A DNA stretch of 64,000 nt from Leptolyngbya sp. Heron Island J (GCF_000482245.1 NZ_AWNH01000115.1:186001-250000), one strand, 5' to 3'. Positions 8,382 to 17,810 are shown, counted from the first letter of the stretch. Program-made: numbers and translations. The notes: generated by a model not told the origin, from the letters alone.

Positions 8382-9773
8382 ATGTTTGCTTCCTGGCTAA
8401 AATCACTTGAACCTCGTTATGGCCTTGATCTGCGCTCTTTGGCGCTGTTGCGTGTGGGATTGGCAGGGGTGATGCTGGTCGATTTGGGATGGCGTCTAGG
8501 GACTTTGACGCTCAACTATAGCGATCAGGGGGGGCTGCCCCGGAGTGCTTTGGGAGAACTATGGTTGCCAGGCTATTGGTCAATTCATGCCTGGAGTGGG
8601 GCCGTTGGCTGGCAGGTGGTATGTTTTGCGATCGCAGCCTTGAGCGCTTTCCTAATGCTGATCGGTTACCGCACCCGCTGGGCCACGCTGATCAGCTGGC
8701 TAATGCTGATCTCGTTACACAACCGTAACCCCCTGGTCATAGGAGCCGCCGATGACGTCCTGCGGGCCATGGTTTTCTGGGGGATATTTTTACCCTTAGG
8801 CAGCTGCTACTCAGTGGATCAGGCATTAAATATATCCCCACAGCCCCAGCCAAAACGTATCCTCACCGGGGCCACCCTCGGATTAATGGCCCAGCAATGC
8901 TACATCTACATAGCTTCCGCCCTATCGCCAACCCTCAGCAGTGGGGCAGTCATAGCCACGGTGCTGGCATGGGTGGGACCGTTGTTGCTATGGAGCCCAA
9001 TTAAGACAGACCTCTGTCGGCTGCTGGTAGTGGTGCTGTTTATGCTTTTTCATATCCTGGGGGCATTCACCTTAAATCTGGGGCTGCTACCGATTATCAG
9101 TTGTTTTACCTGGTTAGCGTTTATCCCCTCATCGGTGTGGGATGGTTGGGCGGAGCGAGCATTTACCCCCAAACAGCTAGGGCTAAAAATCTACTACGAT
9201 GCCGAGTGCGGTTTTTGCAAAAAAGTCGTGCATCTGCTCCGTACCTTTTTGGTATTACCGCAGCGAGTCCCCTTGCAAATTGCCCAGAGCGATCCGGTAA
9301 TTCAGACAGCCATGGAAACCCAGAACTCTTGGGTGATTGTCGATTGGCAAGGTAAACACCATTACAAGTGGCGTGGCATTGCCTATGTCGTTAGTCTCTC
9401 ACCGATATTTTATCCGTTAGCTAACGTATTACGTGTACCGCCCCTGATGGCCCTGGGCACCCGCCTTTACGAAACCATTGCCAACAATCGTCGCTTTGCC
9501 GGTAACTTTACCAAACCCTTCAAATATCAGTCCTTTACTGTCCGTTCTCCGCGTCTTCTCAATGGGGCGGCACTGCTAGCGCTGCTGCTGGTCACCCTTT
9601 TGAACCTGCGGAGCATCGCTGATTACAACGTCATTGCCCAAAGTCAGCAGCCAGCCATAGGTCTGTTACGTCAAATAGCCACCAGCACTACCGTGCAAAC
9701 GGTAGCACCTTTAGGACAAATTACCCGTCTGGATCAGTCCTGGCATATTTTCTCCCGGTCAGCGCCCGACTGA
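8382..9773 (+). CDS. HTTM domain fused to DCC-family thiol oxidoreductase domain
   Basis: A 463-residue membrane protein. Residues about 10-265 resemble the HTTM (vitamin-K-dependent carboxylase-like) domain: LDLRSLALLRVGLAGVMLVD, then YRTRWATLISWLMLISLHNR and DDVLRAMVFWGIFLPLG, with several transmembrane helices. Residues about 270-380 are a DUF393/DCC domain: IYYDAECGFCKKVVHLLRTF carries the CxxC-type motif that follows a beta strand, as in thioredoxin-like enzymes. A last hydrophobic helix lies near residue 400. The gene begins 40 bases after the type II NADH dehydrogenase and is probably in the same operon. Substrate is unknown; a membrane thiol/quinone redox role is plausible. Confidence 0.85.
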   Translation: MFASWLKSLEPRYGLDLRSLALLRVGLAGVMLVDLGWRLGTLTLNYSDQGGLPRSALGELWLPGYWSIHAWSGAVGWQVVCFAIAALSAFLMLIGYRTRWATLISWLMLISLHNRNPLVIGAADDVLRAMVFWGIFLPLGSCYSVDQALNISPQPQPKRILTGATLGLMAQQCYIYIASALSPTLSSGAVIATVLAWVGPLLLWSPIKTDLCRLLVVVLFMLFHILGAFTLNLGLLPIISCFTWLAFIPSSVWDGWAERAFTPKQLGLKIYYDAECGFCKKVVHLLRTFLVLPQRVPLQIAQSDPVIQTAMETQNSWVIVDWQGKHHYKWRGIAYVVSLSPIFYPLANVLRVPPLMALGTRLYETIANNRRFAGNFTKPFKYQSFTVRSPRLLNGAALLALLLVTLLNLRSIADYNVIAQSQQPAIGLLRQIATSTTVQTVAPLGQITRLDQSWHIFSRSAPD

Positions 9774-9846
9774 TGGCCGACGACCCATCCCCACTCGTCT
9801 GGACTTGATACTATAGTTCTGGCATTCCAGCGCACTATGTATATCC

Positions 9847-11139
9847 ATGCAGCTTCGGGCATTTTTTCGCAACCCAGGGCAATGGCTCTTTAACTCCCCT
9901 GACCAATCACTTGAGCAGGCATACGAAGCTGCTTTAGCCATTAAAAAATTAGAAGACGACTATTTTGATGGTCAATCGATTTGTCCAGAGAATAGTGAGT
10001 ATGGGGATAGTGCTTACCGCTATATTCAGGGAGAGGTTGAACGTAACATTGTTGTGATCAGACAGCGAATGGAGGTGTTTGAAGCGTCCCGCTCCAGTCT
10101 GTCACCAGGGCGGCAAATGGAAGTGCAGTCCTACGACGATCAGCAAGATGAATATACCCTCGATCTGATTGATCAGTCCGCGATCATATTCAAAAAACTA
10201 CGGTTTATTGATGAGATTCTAGAACGCTACAACAATTTATCCAGTGCGCCTGCCGCCATCAACACTCCTGGTCAGCTCAATGCCCCTCAAACCAATACCA
10301 AGAATGGCAACGGCAAATCCGCTAAAAATCGAGCCGGTTTAGCGGCCCGCAGCAGTGTGTTACCCCGCTCGATTTTGCGTACGGTTGATCGAGTGAAACA
10401 AGATCTCGATCCCAAGGCGGAAGCAGATGTTATGCGCAGCTTCCGCAAATCCCAGGGGAAGACCAAACTTGCCTTGAGATTTGTACTGCTGCTGGTGATT
10501 GTGCCTTTATTGACCCAGCAGTTGACCAAGCATTTTATCGTCGGGCCGGTAGTGGACTATGCGCGTGAAACCACCGAAGCCGAAGTATTTCTCAACGATG
10601 AAATGGAGGAAGAAGCCCTACATGAGCTGCAGCAGTTTGAAGAACGGCTGCGGTTTGAGGTGATTTTGGGTAAAGTCGCGGCTTTAAGTGAAACCCAGTT
10701 AGAAGAACGGGTACTAGACAAAGCCCTGGACATTGAAGAAGAGTATCGTGAACGCAGTGCTGATTCAGTCAAAAATGTCTTTGCTGATATTTTTGCTGTG
10801 CTGGCATTTTCCATACTCCTGAGCACCTGTAAACGTCAGGTAGCCACACTCAAGGCCTTTATTGATGAAATTGTTTATGGCCTCAGCGACAGTGCCAAGG
10901 CCTTTATCATCATTCTTTTTACCGATATATTTGTAGGATTTCACTCCCCCCACGGCTGGGAAGTTTTGTTAGAAGGGATGTCACGTCACCTGGGATTCCC
11001 TGCCAATCGTGACTTTATTTTCCTATTCATTGCTACATTTCCCGTGATTTTGGACACGGTGTTTAAATATTGGATTTTCCGCTACCTCAATCGGATCTCG
11101 CCCTCCGCTGTGGCAACCTACAAAAATATGAATGAATAG
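9847..11139 (+). CDS. pxcA: Proton extrusion protein PxcA (CemA family)
   Basis: A homologue of chloroplast CemA, required for light-induced proton extrusion and indirectly for CO2 uptake. At 430 residues it has the usual cyanobacterial length. The soluble N-terminal half includes QSLEQAYEAALAIKKLEDDY, and a linker rich in Asn, Pro and Ala follows. The C-terminal CemA-like membrane region starts with FVLLLVIVPLLTQQL (about 218) and continues through FADIFAVLAFSILLSTCKRQ and FIIILFTDIFVGFHSPHGWE to KYWIFRYLNRISPSAVATYK at the C-terminus. The HSPHGWE motif and the final ISPSAVATY are typical. It is in the plasma membrane. No unusual features. Confidence 0.95.
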   Translation: MQLRAFFRNPGQWLFNSPDQSLEQAYEAALAIKKLEDDYFDGQSICPENSEYGDSAYRYIQGEVERNIVVIRQRMEVFEASRSSLSPGRQMEVQSYDDQQDEYTLDLIDQSAIIFKKLRFIDEILERYNNLSSAPAAINTPGQLNAPQTNTKNGNGKSAKNRAGLAARSSVLPRSILRTVDRVKQDLDPKAEADVMRSFRKSQGKTKLALRFVLLLVIVPLLTQQLTKHFIVGPVVDYARETTEAEVFLNDEMEEEALHELQQFEERLRFEVILGKVAALSETQLEERVLDKALDIEEEYRERSADSVKNVFADIFAVLAFSILLSTCKRQVATLKAFIDEIVYGLSDSAKAFIIILFTDIFVGFHSPHGWEVLLEGMSRHLGFPANRDFIFLFIATFPVILDTVFKYWIFRYLNRISPSAVATYKNMNE

Positions 11140-11284
11140 AGGGTCTATTAAAAAAAATTGACAGGAGTGGTTGCATCCGTAGAAAAACCCACTACACTGA
11201 CCAATTAGTCCCGATAAGTCGAGGGATACTTTCCCCGATAAACTGTTTAGTGGGGCGCACACTCACCTGTGAAGGAGCCTATCA

Positions 11285-13447
11285 ATGAGCACATCCTGGG
11301 AACCTGGCACCCGGTTGGGCGCACGCTACAACATACTGCGAGAACTGGGAGAAGGGGGGTTTGGTCGCACCTATTTAGCCGAAGACCTGCATCGGTTTCA
11401 GGAACTCTGTGTGCTCAAGGAATTTGTGCCACAAATTGATGAACCGAGCCTGCTGGCAAAAGCCCAGGAACTGTTTGAACGGGAGGCTAAGGTGCTCTAT
11501 CAGCTGGAGCATCCCCAGATTCCAAAATTTCGTGAGTTGATGCGCGAAGGGGGCCAGCTCTTTCTGGTCCAAGATTATGTGGAAGGGTCCACGTATCGGC
11601 ACCTGTTACAAAATCGCCAGGACTACGGGGGCCATTTTAGTGAAACCGAGATCACTCAGCTGTTATATCAGTTGCTGCCGGTGTTGGACTACATCCATGG
11701 CCTGGATATTATCCACCGTGATATTTCACCTGAGAATCTGATTTTGCGGACGCAGGATGGTCGGCCCGTGCTGATTGACTTTGGCAGTGTCAAACAAATT
11801 GCGGCAACTGTAGAGCGGGAACTGGCCGCTGAAGCCAATAAAACCCGCATTGGTAAAGCCGGGTATGTGCCTCCAGAACAGTTTCAGTCAGGGACGGTGG
11901 ATGCCACTAGCGATCTGTATGGCTTAGCAGCAACGCTGGTGGTGCTGGCCACAGGCAAAGAGCCTATGGAACTTTACGATGCCTATGAAGGCGTCTGGCG
12001 TTGGGAAACCTTAATTACCCTGGGGGCACCCCTCAATGGAGTGCTCAAAAAAATGCTGGCTCCCTCTCCAGTTCAGCGCTATGCATCGGCAGCTGAAGTC
12101 ATCCAGGCACTGCAGGGACAAATGCCGACAGAGGATGAACCTTCTGCGAGTGTGGCCCCCGTTTATGCTGATGATAATGGCGGTCCTGGTCCCATGCATG
12201 ATGCGGAGGTATATCCGACGGAAGCGACTCAGGTGGTTTCGCCCTCCTCGACCACAGCTGCATTAGAAACCCCTACGGCGGTTAGCCCCAGCAAACAAGC
12301 GGGTGACAGGGACGGTTTTATTCAGGCGGCCATTGGTTTACTGGCGCTATTAGGGGTCAGTAGTTTGCTGCTGACACTTTTATTTGGGTTGGGCCTACGC
12401 CCCCGTTTGCCCTTTGGCCAACGGGCTCCGGAACCAGAACAGCCAGAGAATGTCCCAGATGCGCTGACTGCTGATGAAGTTGCCCGTCGGGAAGAGTTAC
12501 TACAGCGACGTGAGTCGCTGGGGGTCAACGAAGGATGGCTGAATCGTTGGGTAAATCAGCGTTTTTATCAGCAGTATCCAAACCTGCAAGGGCGGCCTTT
12601 GACGGCGGCGGTGGAGGATGCTCCCCTACGGCTGCGGTGGGATAATTTGGCGATGGATGCGCTAGATATCTTAGAGCTACATCTGAGTATGCCAGCGCGT
12701 CGGGGGTTGGGGGCCTATGGGGCCGATGACCGGGAAAGCTGGGGCAGAACTGTCAACCAGATGAATGTTAGTAGTCGGGCGCTGGATGATCTGGCGGATG
12801 CTAAGTTTGCGGCTATTTTTCCCCAGCAACAGCGCGATGAGATTTTAGATCAGCCGATTGGTCAGATCTGGTATGCCCTGGCGCAGGATAGTTTAGAGGC
12901 TTTGGATGCGGGTGACACGCTGACCCGAGTTGAGTTTGAACCAGGAGCCTTTAGACAGCGCCTGTCGGGTCAGTTGGCAGCAGGTGAGGGGCAGGTGTTT
13001 GTTTTAGATTTGCAGGCTGGTCAGAATTTACGGATCAACTTGCAGGCTCCGCCGGAGAGTACTCACATGTCTCTCTATTTGCCGGAACCATCCCAGGAGC
13101 TGCCATTCTTGCTATCTGATGCGTCGGAGACCACCTGGTCGGGGCGATTACCGCAATCAGGATTTTATGAAATTGCGATCGCATCCAAATCCCCTAATCC
13201 GTTTAACTACGCCCTGAGTGTGGCCGTCGAGAATGTACGCACCACCCCGCCTGAAGAAGAGCCTGCCGAGGAGGATACCTCTGAACAGCCCATCGACGAT
13301 GGGACAACGCCCGATGACGATGGAGCAACCGACAGTCCAGCTGAAACAGAGTCACCTGAAACCGATACACCGTCTGAGGATGAAACCAATGGCCAGGACA
13401 CCGATGAAGATGATTCAGGAGGTCTGCTTGAATTTATCACCCCATAG
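11285..13447 (+). CDS. Membrane Ser/Thr protein kinase with extracytoplasmic PPC-like domain
   Basis: A 720-residue Hanks-type kinase. Kinase motifs: LGEGGFGRTYLAED (about 21-34), VLKEF with the ATP-anchoring Lys, IHRDISPENLILR (about 142-154) and VLIDFGSVKQ (about 159-168). A transmembrane helix lies near 345-370 (AAIGLLALLGVSSLLLTLLF). Beyond it is an alpha-helical region (EGWLNRWVNQRFYQQYP), then a beta-rich segment like bacterial pre-peptidase C-terminal domains (GQVFVLDLQAGQNLRINLQA, FYEIAIAS, FNYALSV), and a final tail of about 60 residues dominated by Asp, Glu, Thr and Pro. The protein therefore looks like a receptor kinase with an external sensor. GAAGGAG supplies a good ribosome binding site. 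Substrates are unknown. Confidence 0.9.
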   Translation: MSTSWEPGTRLGARYNILRELGEGGFGRTYLAEDLHRFQELCVLKEFVPQIDEPSLLAKAQELFEREAKVLYQLEHPQIPKFRELMREGGQLFLVQDYVEGSTYRHLLQNRQDYGGHFSETEITQLLYQLLPVLDYIHGLDIIHRDISPENLILRTQDGRPVLIDFGSVKQIAATVERELAAEANKTRIGKAGYVPPEQFQSGTVDATSDLYGLAATLVVLATGKEPMELYDAYEGVWRWETLITLGAPLNGVLKKMLAPSPVQRYASAAEVIQALQGQMPTEDEPSASVAPVYADDNGGPGPMHDAEVYPTEATQVVSPSSTTAALETPTAVSPSKQAGDRDGFIQAAIGLLALLGVSSLLLTLLFGLGLRPRLPFGQRAPEPEQPENVPDALTADEVARREELLQRRESLGVNEGWLNRWVNQRFYQQYPNLQGRPLTAAVEDAPLRLRWDNLAMDALDILELHLSMPARRGLGAYGADDRESWGRTVNQMNVSSRALDDLADAKFAAIFPQQQRDEILDQPIGQIWYALAQDSLEALDAGDTLTRVEFEPGAFRQRLSGQLAAGEGQVFVLDLQAGQNLRINLQAPPESTHMSLYLPEPSQELPFLLSDASETTWSGRLPQSGFYEIAIASKSPNPFNYALSVAVENVRTTPPEEEPAEEDTSEQPIDDGTTPDDDGATDSPAETESPETDTPSEDETNGQDTDEDDSGGLLEFITP

Positions 13448-13475
13448 TTTGGGATAGTTTAAGGCTGCAGCTGGC

Positions 13476-14348
13476 TTAAAGGCTATTGATAAAGGGCGTT
13501 AGTGCCTGAATAAATTCAGCGGTTGACTCGTAGGGTAAAACGTTGCGCCCTGGAATAAACACCCCACGGGCATTGGCAAAGTGGTGGGTATAATCATCAA
13601 GCCGCTGCTGGGCACTGGTGTCTTGAGCAGTACGGTCGATGGTGGAGGCGGTTTTGCCCATAATCACCAGGATAGGCTGTTGAATCGATGCGATCGCAGC
13701 CCGATAATCCTGTCGCCAAAATCCAGCCAAAAACGAAAACACCCCATAGCGTGTGGCCATATCCCGCGAGCCCTCTTTGAGCATCGTTAGCCACTCCTGG
13801 GTAACATCGTCAGCTTGGTCAAACAGCTGCCGTTCAGAAAATGATTTCAGAAATTTCTGAGTTCTTGCATATTGATAAAACCCCCAGCCCAGGGGTGATG
13901 CAAACAACGACCAGTTCAGCTGCTGCCGCCAGGGCAGTGTCGGTTCGGTAATCAAGCGCCAGGCCGGTGGTCCTGACAGAGCGGCTCCGACCACCCACCG
14001 GGTCATGGTCTGATCGGCCATCAATTCTAGCGCCACCGGCAGCAGTGCCCCCTGCACCACTACAATGACCGGACGCTGAATAATTTCGGCAATCAAGTAA
14101 TGCAGCTGTTCAGCCCAGTCGCGAGGACTGTAGGGTCGCCTGGGCAGATCGCCTTCACCACAGCCCAGCAAATCCGGCACATACAGCGGCGGCCCTTGCC
14201 ACTGGCCAATAAATGGCTGCCAAAACTTTTTAGACAGCCCCACCCCGATAGGGTGAATCAACAATACCGGTGTCGCGTCACTCTCTGTATGATGCGCCTC
14301 GTAGGTGCAGGTGTAATCCTGCCAGCGATAGACCGCCATAGTCCCCAT
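13476..14348 (-). CDS. Alpha/beta-hydrolase-fold protein lacking the catalytic Ser and His
   Basis: A 290-residue protein with the alpha/beta hydrolase pattern: VLLIHPIGVGLSKKFWQPFI forms the oxyanion strand and loop, and PDLLGCGEGDLPRRPYSPRD is the following segment. At the nucleophile elbow, where GxSxG is expected, the sequence is VVVQGALLPVALEL, so no serine is in place. The usual C-terminal GH is GRNVLPYESTAEF, without histidine. It may be a non-hydrolytic member of a cyanobacterial subfamily rather than a damaged gene, since the rest is well preserved. The stop faces the kinase gene stop, 28 bases away. An alternative start is the ATG at 14339. Confidence 0.8.
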   Translation of the reverse strand: MGTMAVYRWQDYTCTYEAHHTESDATPVLLIHPIGVGLSKKFWQPFIGQWQGPPLYVPDLLGCGEGDLPRRPYSPRDWAEQLHYLIAEIIQRPVIVVVQGALLPVALELMADQTMTRWVVGAALSGPPAWRLITEPTLPWRQQLNWSLFASPLGWGFYQYARTQKFLKSFSERQLFDQADDVTQEWLTMLKEGSRDMATRYGVFSFLAGFWRQDYRAAIASIQQPILVIMGKTASTIDRTAQDTSAQQRLDDYTHHFANARGVFIPGRNVLPYESTAEFIQALTPFINSL

Positions 14349-14402
14349 TGATAATACAGTCGGTGCTCATTTTAGCCCTGTCGGTAGGGGCAGGTATAGC
14401 CA

Positions 14403-15242
14403 TCAATAGTTCATCACTAAAATCTCATCCACCTTGCCACGTTTGGTCGCATTTGAATTAATCGCCCGATTGGCACTGACGCGCACACACCGATAGTCCC
14501 GATACAGGTCCTGAATAAAATCCGTATAGGCATTGCTCAGCAGCACTTGGCAACCGCACTGTGTCAGCTCATCCACCACCGCCTTTAAACGCTGCTGTTC
14601 AGTTCGATCAAAGCCATTTCTGTAATAGCCAGTAAACGAGGCGGTGGTGGAAACAGGGTCATAGGGAGGATCAAAATAGACAAAATCACCCCTACCGGCA
14701 GCGGCCATGGTTGTGGCAAAGTCCGCCTGACGGATAGTGACGTTTGCTTGATTGAGATAAGCACTCACCTTTCTTAAAACGGTTTCATTGGCAATGGTGG
14801 GGTTTTTGTAACGGCCAAAGGGGGCATTAAATTGGCCCTTGGAATTTACTCGAAACAGCCCGTTGTAGCAGGTTTTATTGAGAAAAATGACACGAGCCGC
14901 CCGCTGGACAGCGGTTTTAGTCGCAAAATCGCTGTGTCGATCCCAGCTGCGCACTTCGTAGAAATAGGCTGCTTCATTCCGATGCTGCTGCAGGGTTTGA
15001 ATTAAGTCTTCGACAGCGTCTTTGACTACCTGGTAGCAGTTAATCAGTTCGGCGTTGCGATCGCTAATCGTTGCCCGTTCCGGCTGTAAGGTCAGCAACA
15101 ATGCACCACCACCAATAAACGGTTCATAATATTGACCGCCAAACTCAGGCACATACTTGAGCAATTCAGGGATTAACTGCCGTTTACCCCCAGCCCATTT
15201 CAAAAATGGACGTAGTGCGGATGGGGAAGACAGGTGAACCAT
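14403..15242 (-). CDS. dam: DNA adenine methyltransferase, Dam/D12 class
   Basis: An N6-adenine DNA methyltransferase of class D12 (Dam/DpnM type). The SAM-binding motif is FLKWAGGKRQLIPELLKYVP (about 13-32), followed by YYEPFIGGGALLL (about 38-50), and the catalytic motif is VYFDPPYDPVSTTASFTGYY (about 194-213) with DPPY intact. At 279 residues the length is standard. It is likely a solitary GATC methylase; cyanobacterial genomes are rich in HIP1 octamers that contain GATC, and several are visible in this window. No restriction enzyme gene is adjacent. Confidence 0.93.
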   Translation of the reverse strand: MVHLSSPSALRPFLKWAGGKRQLIPELLKYVPEFGGQYYEPFIGGGALLLTLQPERATISDRNAELINCYQVVKDAVEDLIQTLQQHRNEAAYFYEVRSWDRHSDFATKTAVQRAARVIFLNKTCYNGLFRVNSKGQFNAPFGRYKNPTIANETVLRKVSAYLNQANVTIRQADFATTMAAAGRGDFVYFDPPYDPVSTTASFTGYYRNGFDRTEQQRLKAVVDELTQCGCQVLLSNAYTDFIQDLYRDYRCVRVSANRAINSNATKRGKVDEILVMNY

Positions 15243-15348
15243 AAACTCTTAAGATTTTTCCGCTCAGGAGCCCTGAGCACCTACGATAGGATAGACAGTA
15301 ATTGACGGATGCATTCGTTGATTGCGCGTGACGATGAAAGTTTAGACG

Positions 15349-15546
15349 ATGCAAGACTTTTTTTCCAATGTATTGCGCTATCCGCGATACTTGATTACAT
15401 TTACCCTGGGCGTCTTCTACAGTGCCATTAAGCCCCTGCTACCGCTGTTTGAAAATCGAGTAACTGCGATCGCGCTAATTGGAGCCGTTATTGCAGGTTT
15501 TATATTTCTAAGTTTTACCTTACGCGCCATGATGGGACTGGCCTAG
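15349..15546 (+). CDS. DUF751 (Ycf33-like) small membrane protein
   Basis: A 65-residue protein starting MQDFFSNVLRYPRYLITFTL, with two hydrophobic helices (about 14-32 and 38-60). This matches the short DUF751/Ycf33-like family of cyanobacteria and plastids, usually encoded just upstream of rbfA, as here. Function is unknown. No ribosome binding site better than a weak GATGA-type sequence is visible. Confidence 0.85.
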   Translation: MQDFFSNVLRYPRYLITFTLGVFYSAIKPLLPLFENRVTAIALIGAVIAGFIFLSFTLRAMMGLA

Positions 15547-15639
15547 GCCCATCCCTTGTAGTTTTACCCAATGGCTGCAAACCCCATAGGATTGCCCAAA
15601 AATCAAGCAAATCCATGGCATTTCCCAGCAACCCAGAAA

Positions 15640-15669
15640 GTGGGTAGTTCCCACCGTAAGGCTACCCAC
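15640..15669 (+). promoter_or_regulatory. Hairpin in the rbfA leader
   Basis: GTGGGTAG (15640-15647) pairs exactly with CTACCCAC (15662-15669) across a 14-base loop. It ends about 22 bases before the rbfA start and is not followed by a T tract, so it is not a standard terminator. The rbfA ribosome binding site (AGGAGA at about 15680) lies just downstream and stays free. It may influence translation or RNA stability. Confidence 0.4.
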
Positions 15670-15691
15670 ACCCTATAGATAGGAGAAACCG

Positions 15692-16114
15692 ATGGCAACA
15701 GGTCGTCGAGTAGCGCGAGTATCCGCATCGATTAAGCGCGAAATCAGTCAAATGCTCATGTCAGACATCAAAGATGATCGCGTGGGGGCCGGTATGGTTA
15801 GTGTCACCGCCGTTGACGTCTCCGGTGACCTGCAGCACGCTAAAGTCTTTGTCAGCATTTACGGTACCGCAGCAGCCAAAGCCGAAACCATGGCAGGGCT
15901 GGCAGCGGCTACACCCTATGTACGTGGAGCCTTGGGGCGACGACTGCGCCTGAGACGGACACCGGAGATCATTTTCAAAGAAGACGTCTCCTTTGAGCAG
16001 GGCACCCAGGTATTAAACCTACTGAGTCAACTGGAGCATGAGCGTAGCAACCTGGATGAAAACGGCATTCCTGCAGTAGTGCCGGGTGCTGTTGAGGATG
16101 AGGATGACGCCTAG
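15692..16114 (+). CDS. rbfA: Ribosome-binding factor A
   Basis: A 30S maturation factor of 140 residues. Motifs: [20 protein letters not shown] (about 4-23), [20 protein letters not shown] (about 36-55, the KH-type beta strands) and [20 protein letters not shown] (about 91-110). The C-terminal tail ends in acidic residues. A strong AGGAG precedes the ATG at 15692. The order DUF751-rbfA-glycoside hydrolase suggests an operon. It acts in the cytoplasm at the 5' end of 16S rRNA and matters most in the cold. Confidence 0.97.
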   Translation: MATGRRVARVSASIKREISQMLMSDIKDDRVGAGMVSVTAVDVSGDLQHAKVFVSIYGTAAAKAETMAGLAAATPYVRGALGRRLRLRRTPEIIFKEDVSFEQGTQVLNLLSQLEHERSNLDENGIPAVVPGAVEDEDDA

Positions 16115-16169
16115 GTTGTTGTCAGTACGCCGCTGACGGGGACCCTTCCATTTTTACGCAGCTCCCCCA

Positions 16170-17810
16170 ATGCTCAAGCCAATTTTGCCCGACCCAGATA
16201 GTCTTTCCCTATCTCAGCTCGTGGCCCAAATGATCGTTGTTCGCACCACCGGTCACCTATTCGATCACGAAATTGAATATCCCGCTTGGGAAGCGACCCA
16301 GGCCCAGATGGAACACTACATCACCGATTTGGGGGTGGGCGGCGTCATCCTGCTAGGGGGGAGTGCTGCCGAAGTTGCTTTGCGCTGTCAGTCACTGCAA
16401 GCTCTGGCAGATATTCCCCTGCTGCTAGCCGCTGATATTGAAGAAGGTGTGGGTCAGCGGTTTAGTGGAGCCACCTGGTTTCCACCCCCCATGGCCCTGG
16501 CAGAAATTGCCCGCACAGATTTAGACCAGGCAAAAACCGCTGCCCATCAGTTTGGTCAGAGTACCGCTGGTGAAGCCCTGGCCGTTGGGTTGAACTGGAT
16601 ACTCGCTCCGGTGGTGGATGTGAATAACAATCCAGCCAATCCAGTGATTAATGTGCGAGCCTTTGGAGAAACCCCCGAGATTGTTACGCAGCTCACCCAA
16701 GCCTTTATTCAAGGGGCACAGGCGTATCCAATCCTCACAACAGCCAAGCATTTTCCCGGCCATGGCGATACGTCCATCGACTCACATCTGAGTTTGCCAG
16801 TGATTGACCACGACCTAGGCAGACTGGATCGAGTGGAGTTAGGACCGTTTAAGGGAGCGATTTCCCCTGAGATAGCAAAATCAGTGGACAGTGTGATGAC
16901 GGCTCACATTTGTCTGAGTGCTCTAGATCAGCAGCATCCCGCCACCCTATCCAAGCCGATTCTGACCGGATTATTGCGCCAGGAACTAGGCTTTGATGGT
17001 CTGATTGTCACCGATGCGTTGGTGATGGGGGCGATTACAGAAACCTATGGCCCTTATGAGGCCGCTGTCTTAGCCGTAGAAGCCGGTGCCGATGTCGTGC
17101 TCATGCCTGCCGATGTGGAAGGCTGCATTCAGGCAATTTGCGAAGCGGTGCGAGTGGGTCGTTTGGATCAGGCTCAGATTCGAGCATCAGTGGAGCGGAT
17201 CTGGCGGGCCAAGCATAAGGTGTCAGGTCCCCTCAGTGCTGGGCCATCCTGTCACAATTGGGAGCCTGCAGAGCCAGTAACTCAGGTGCGGCAGCTGGCA
17301 CAGCCAGAAACCTTAGGATTAGCACAGGATATTTTGCAGGCATCGAGCCGTCGAGGAGAGGCTAATTTTAGACCGACGGGACCGGGGCAGAATGTGATCC
17401 TGATAGATAATGTTTTGCACTGTCGATATTTACCCCGAACGGCTCCGGCAATTACGGTACCCATGGAGTGGGGCTATGAACTGACGCTGTTGGACAGTCG
17501 GTCGTCACAGGTACCCAAAACAGGGTTACCCACACTGGTGCAGTTGTTTATTCGAGGTAATCCGTTTCGCAGCGGTCAGAATCTGGTGCAGTTGGCCCGT
17601 CAGTATTTGGATACGCTGATGGCTGACAAAGAGTTGCAAGCAGTTGTTTTTTATGGCAGTCCCTATGTATTAGAACAACTGTCGTTGCCAGATACTATGC
17701 CGTGGGTGTTTAGCTATGGGCAAATGCCCATGGCGCAAACAATAGCGCTAGAAAGTTTGGTCGGTGAAGCCGTTGCCGTTGGAACGGTAGATCAAAGTTT
17801 TACAGATTAA
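16170..17810 (+). CDS. Glycoside hydrolase family 3, beta-N-acetylhexosaminidase-like
   Basis: A 546-residue GH3 enzyme. The N-terminal barrel shows GVGGVILLGGSAAEVALRCQ, LLLAADIEEGVGQRFSGAT, the NagZ-type loop TTAKHFPGHGDTSIDSHLSL (about 190-210, with the His/Asp used as acid-base) and LGFDGLIVTDALVMGAI, which holds the catalytic Asp. About 200 extra C-terminal residues form a second domain absent from short NagZ proteins. The enzyme releases N-acetylglucosamine from peptidoglycan fragments or chitin oligomers. No signal peptide is visible, so it is likely cytoplasmic and used for cell wall recycling. Confidence 0.92.
   Translation: MLKPILPDPDSLSLSQLVAQMIVVRTTGHLFDHEIEYPAWEATQAQMEHYITDLGVGGVILLGGSAAEVALRCQSLQALADIPLLLAADIEEGVGQRFSGATWFPPPMALAEIARTDLDQAKTAAHQFGQSTAGEALAVGLNWILAPVVDVNNNPANPVINVRAFGETPEIVTQLTQAFIQGAQAYPILTTAKHFPGHGDTSIDSHLSLPVIDHDLGRLDRVELGPFKGAISPEIAKSVDSVMTAHICLSALDQQHPATLSKPILTGLLRQELGFDGLIVTDALVMGAITETYGPYEAAVLAVEAGADVVLMPADVEGCIQAICEAVRVGRLDQAQIRASVERIWRAKHKVSGPLSAGPSCHNWEPAEPVTQVRQLAQPETLGLAQDILQASSRRGEANFRPTGPGQNVILIDNVLHCRYLPRTAPAITVPMEWGYELTLLDSRSSQVPKTGLPTLVQLFIRGNPFRSGQNLVQLARQYLDTLMADKELQAVVFYGSPYVLEQLSLPDTMPWVFSYGQMPMAQTIALESLVGEAVAVGTVDQSFTD

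Noticed and set aside
14403-15242. Dam methylase as part of a restriction-modification or defence system.
   Set aside because: No endonuclease gene is adjacent, and solitary Dam enzymes are usual in cyanobacteria.
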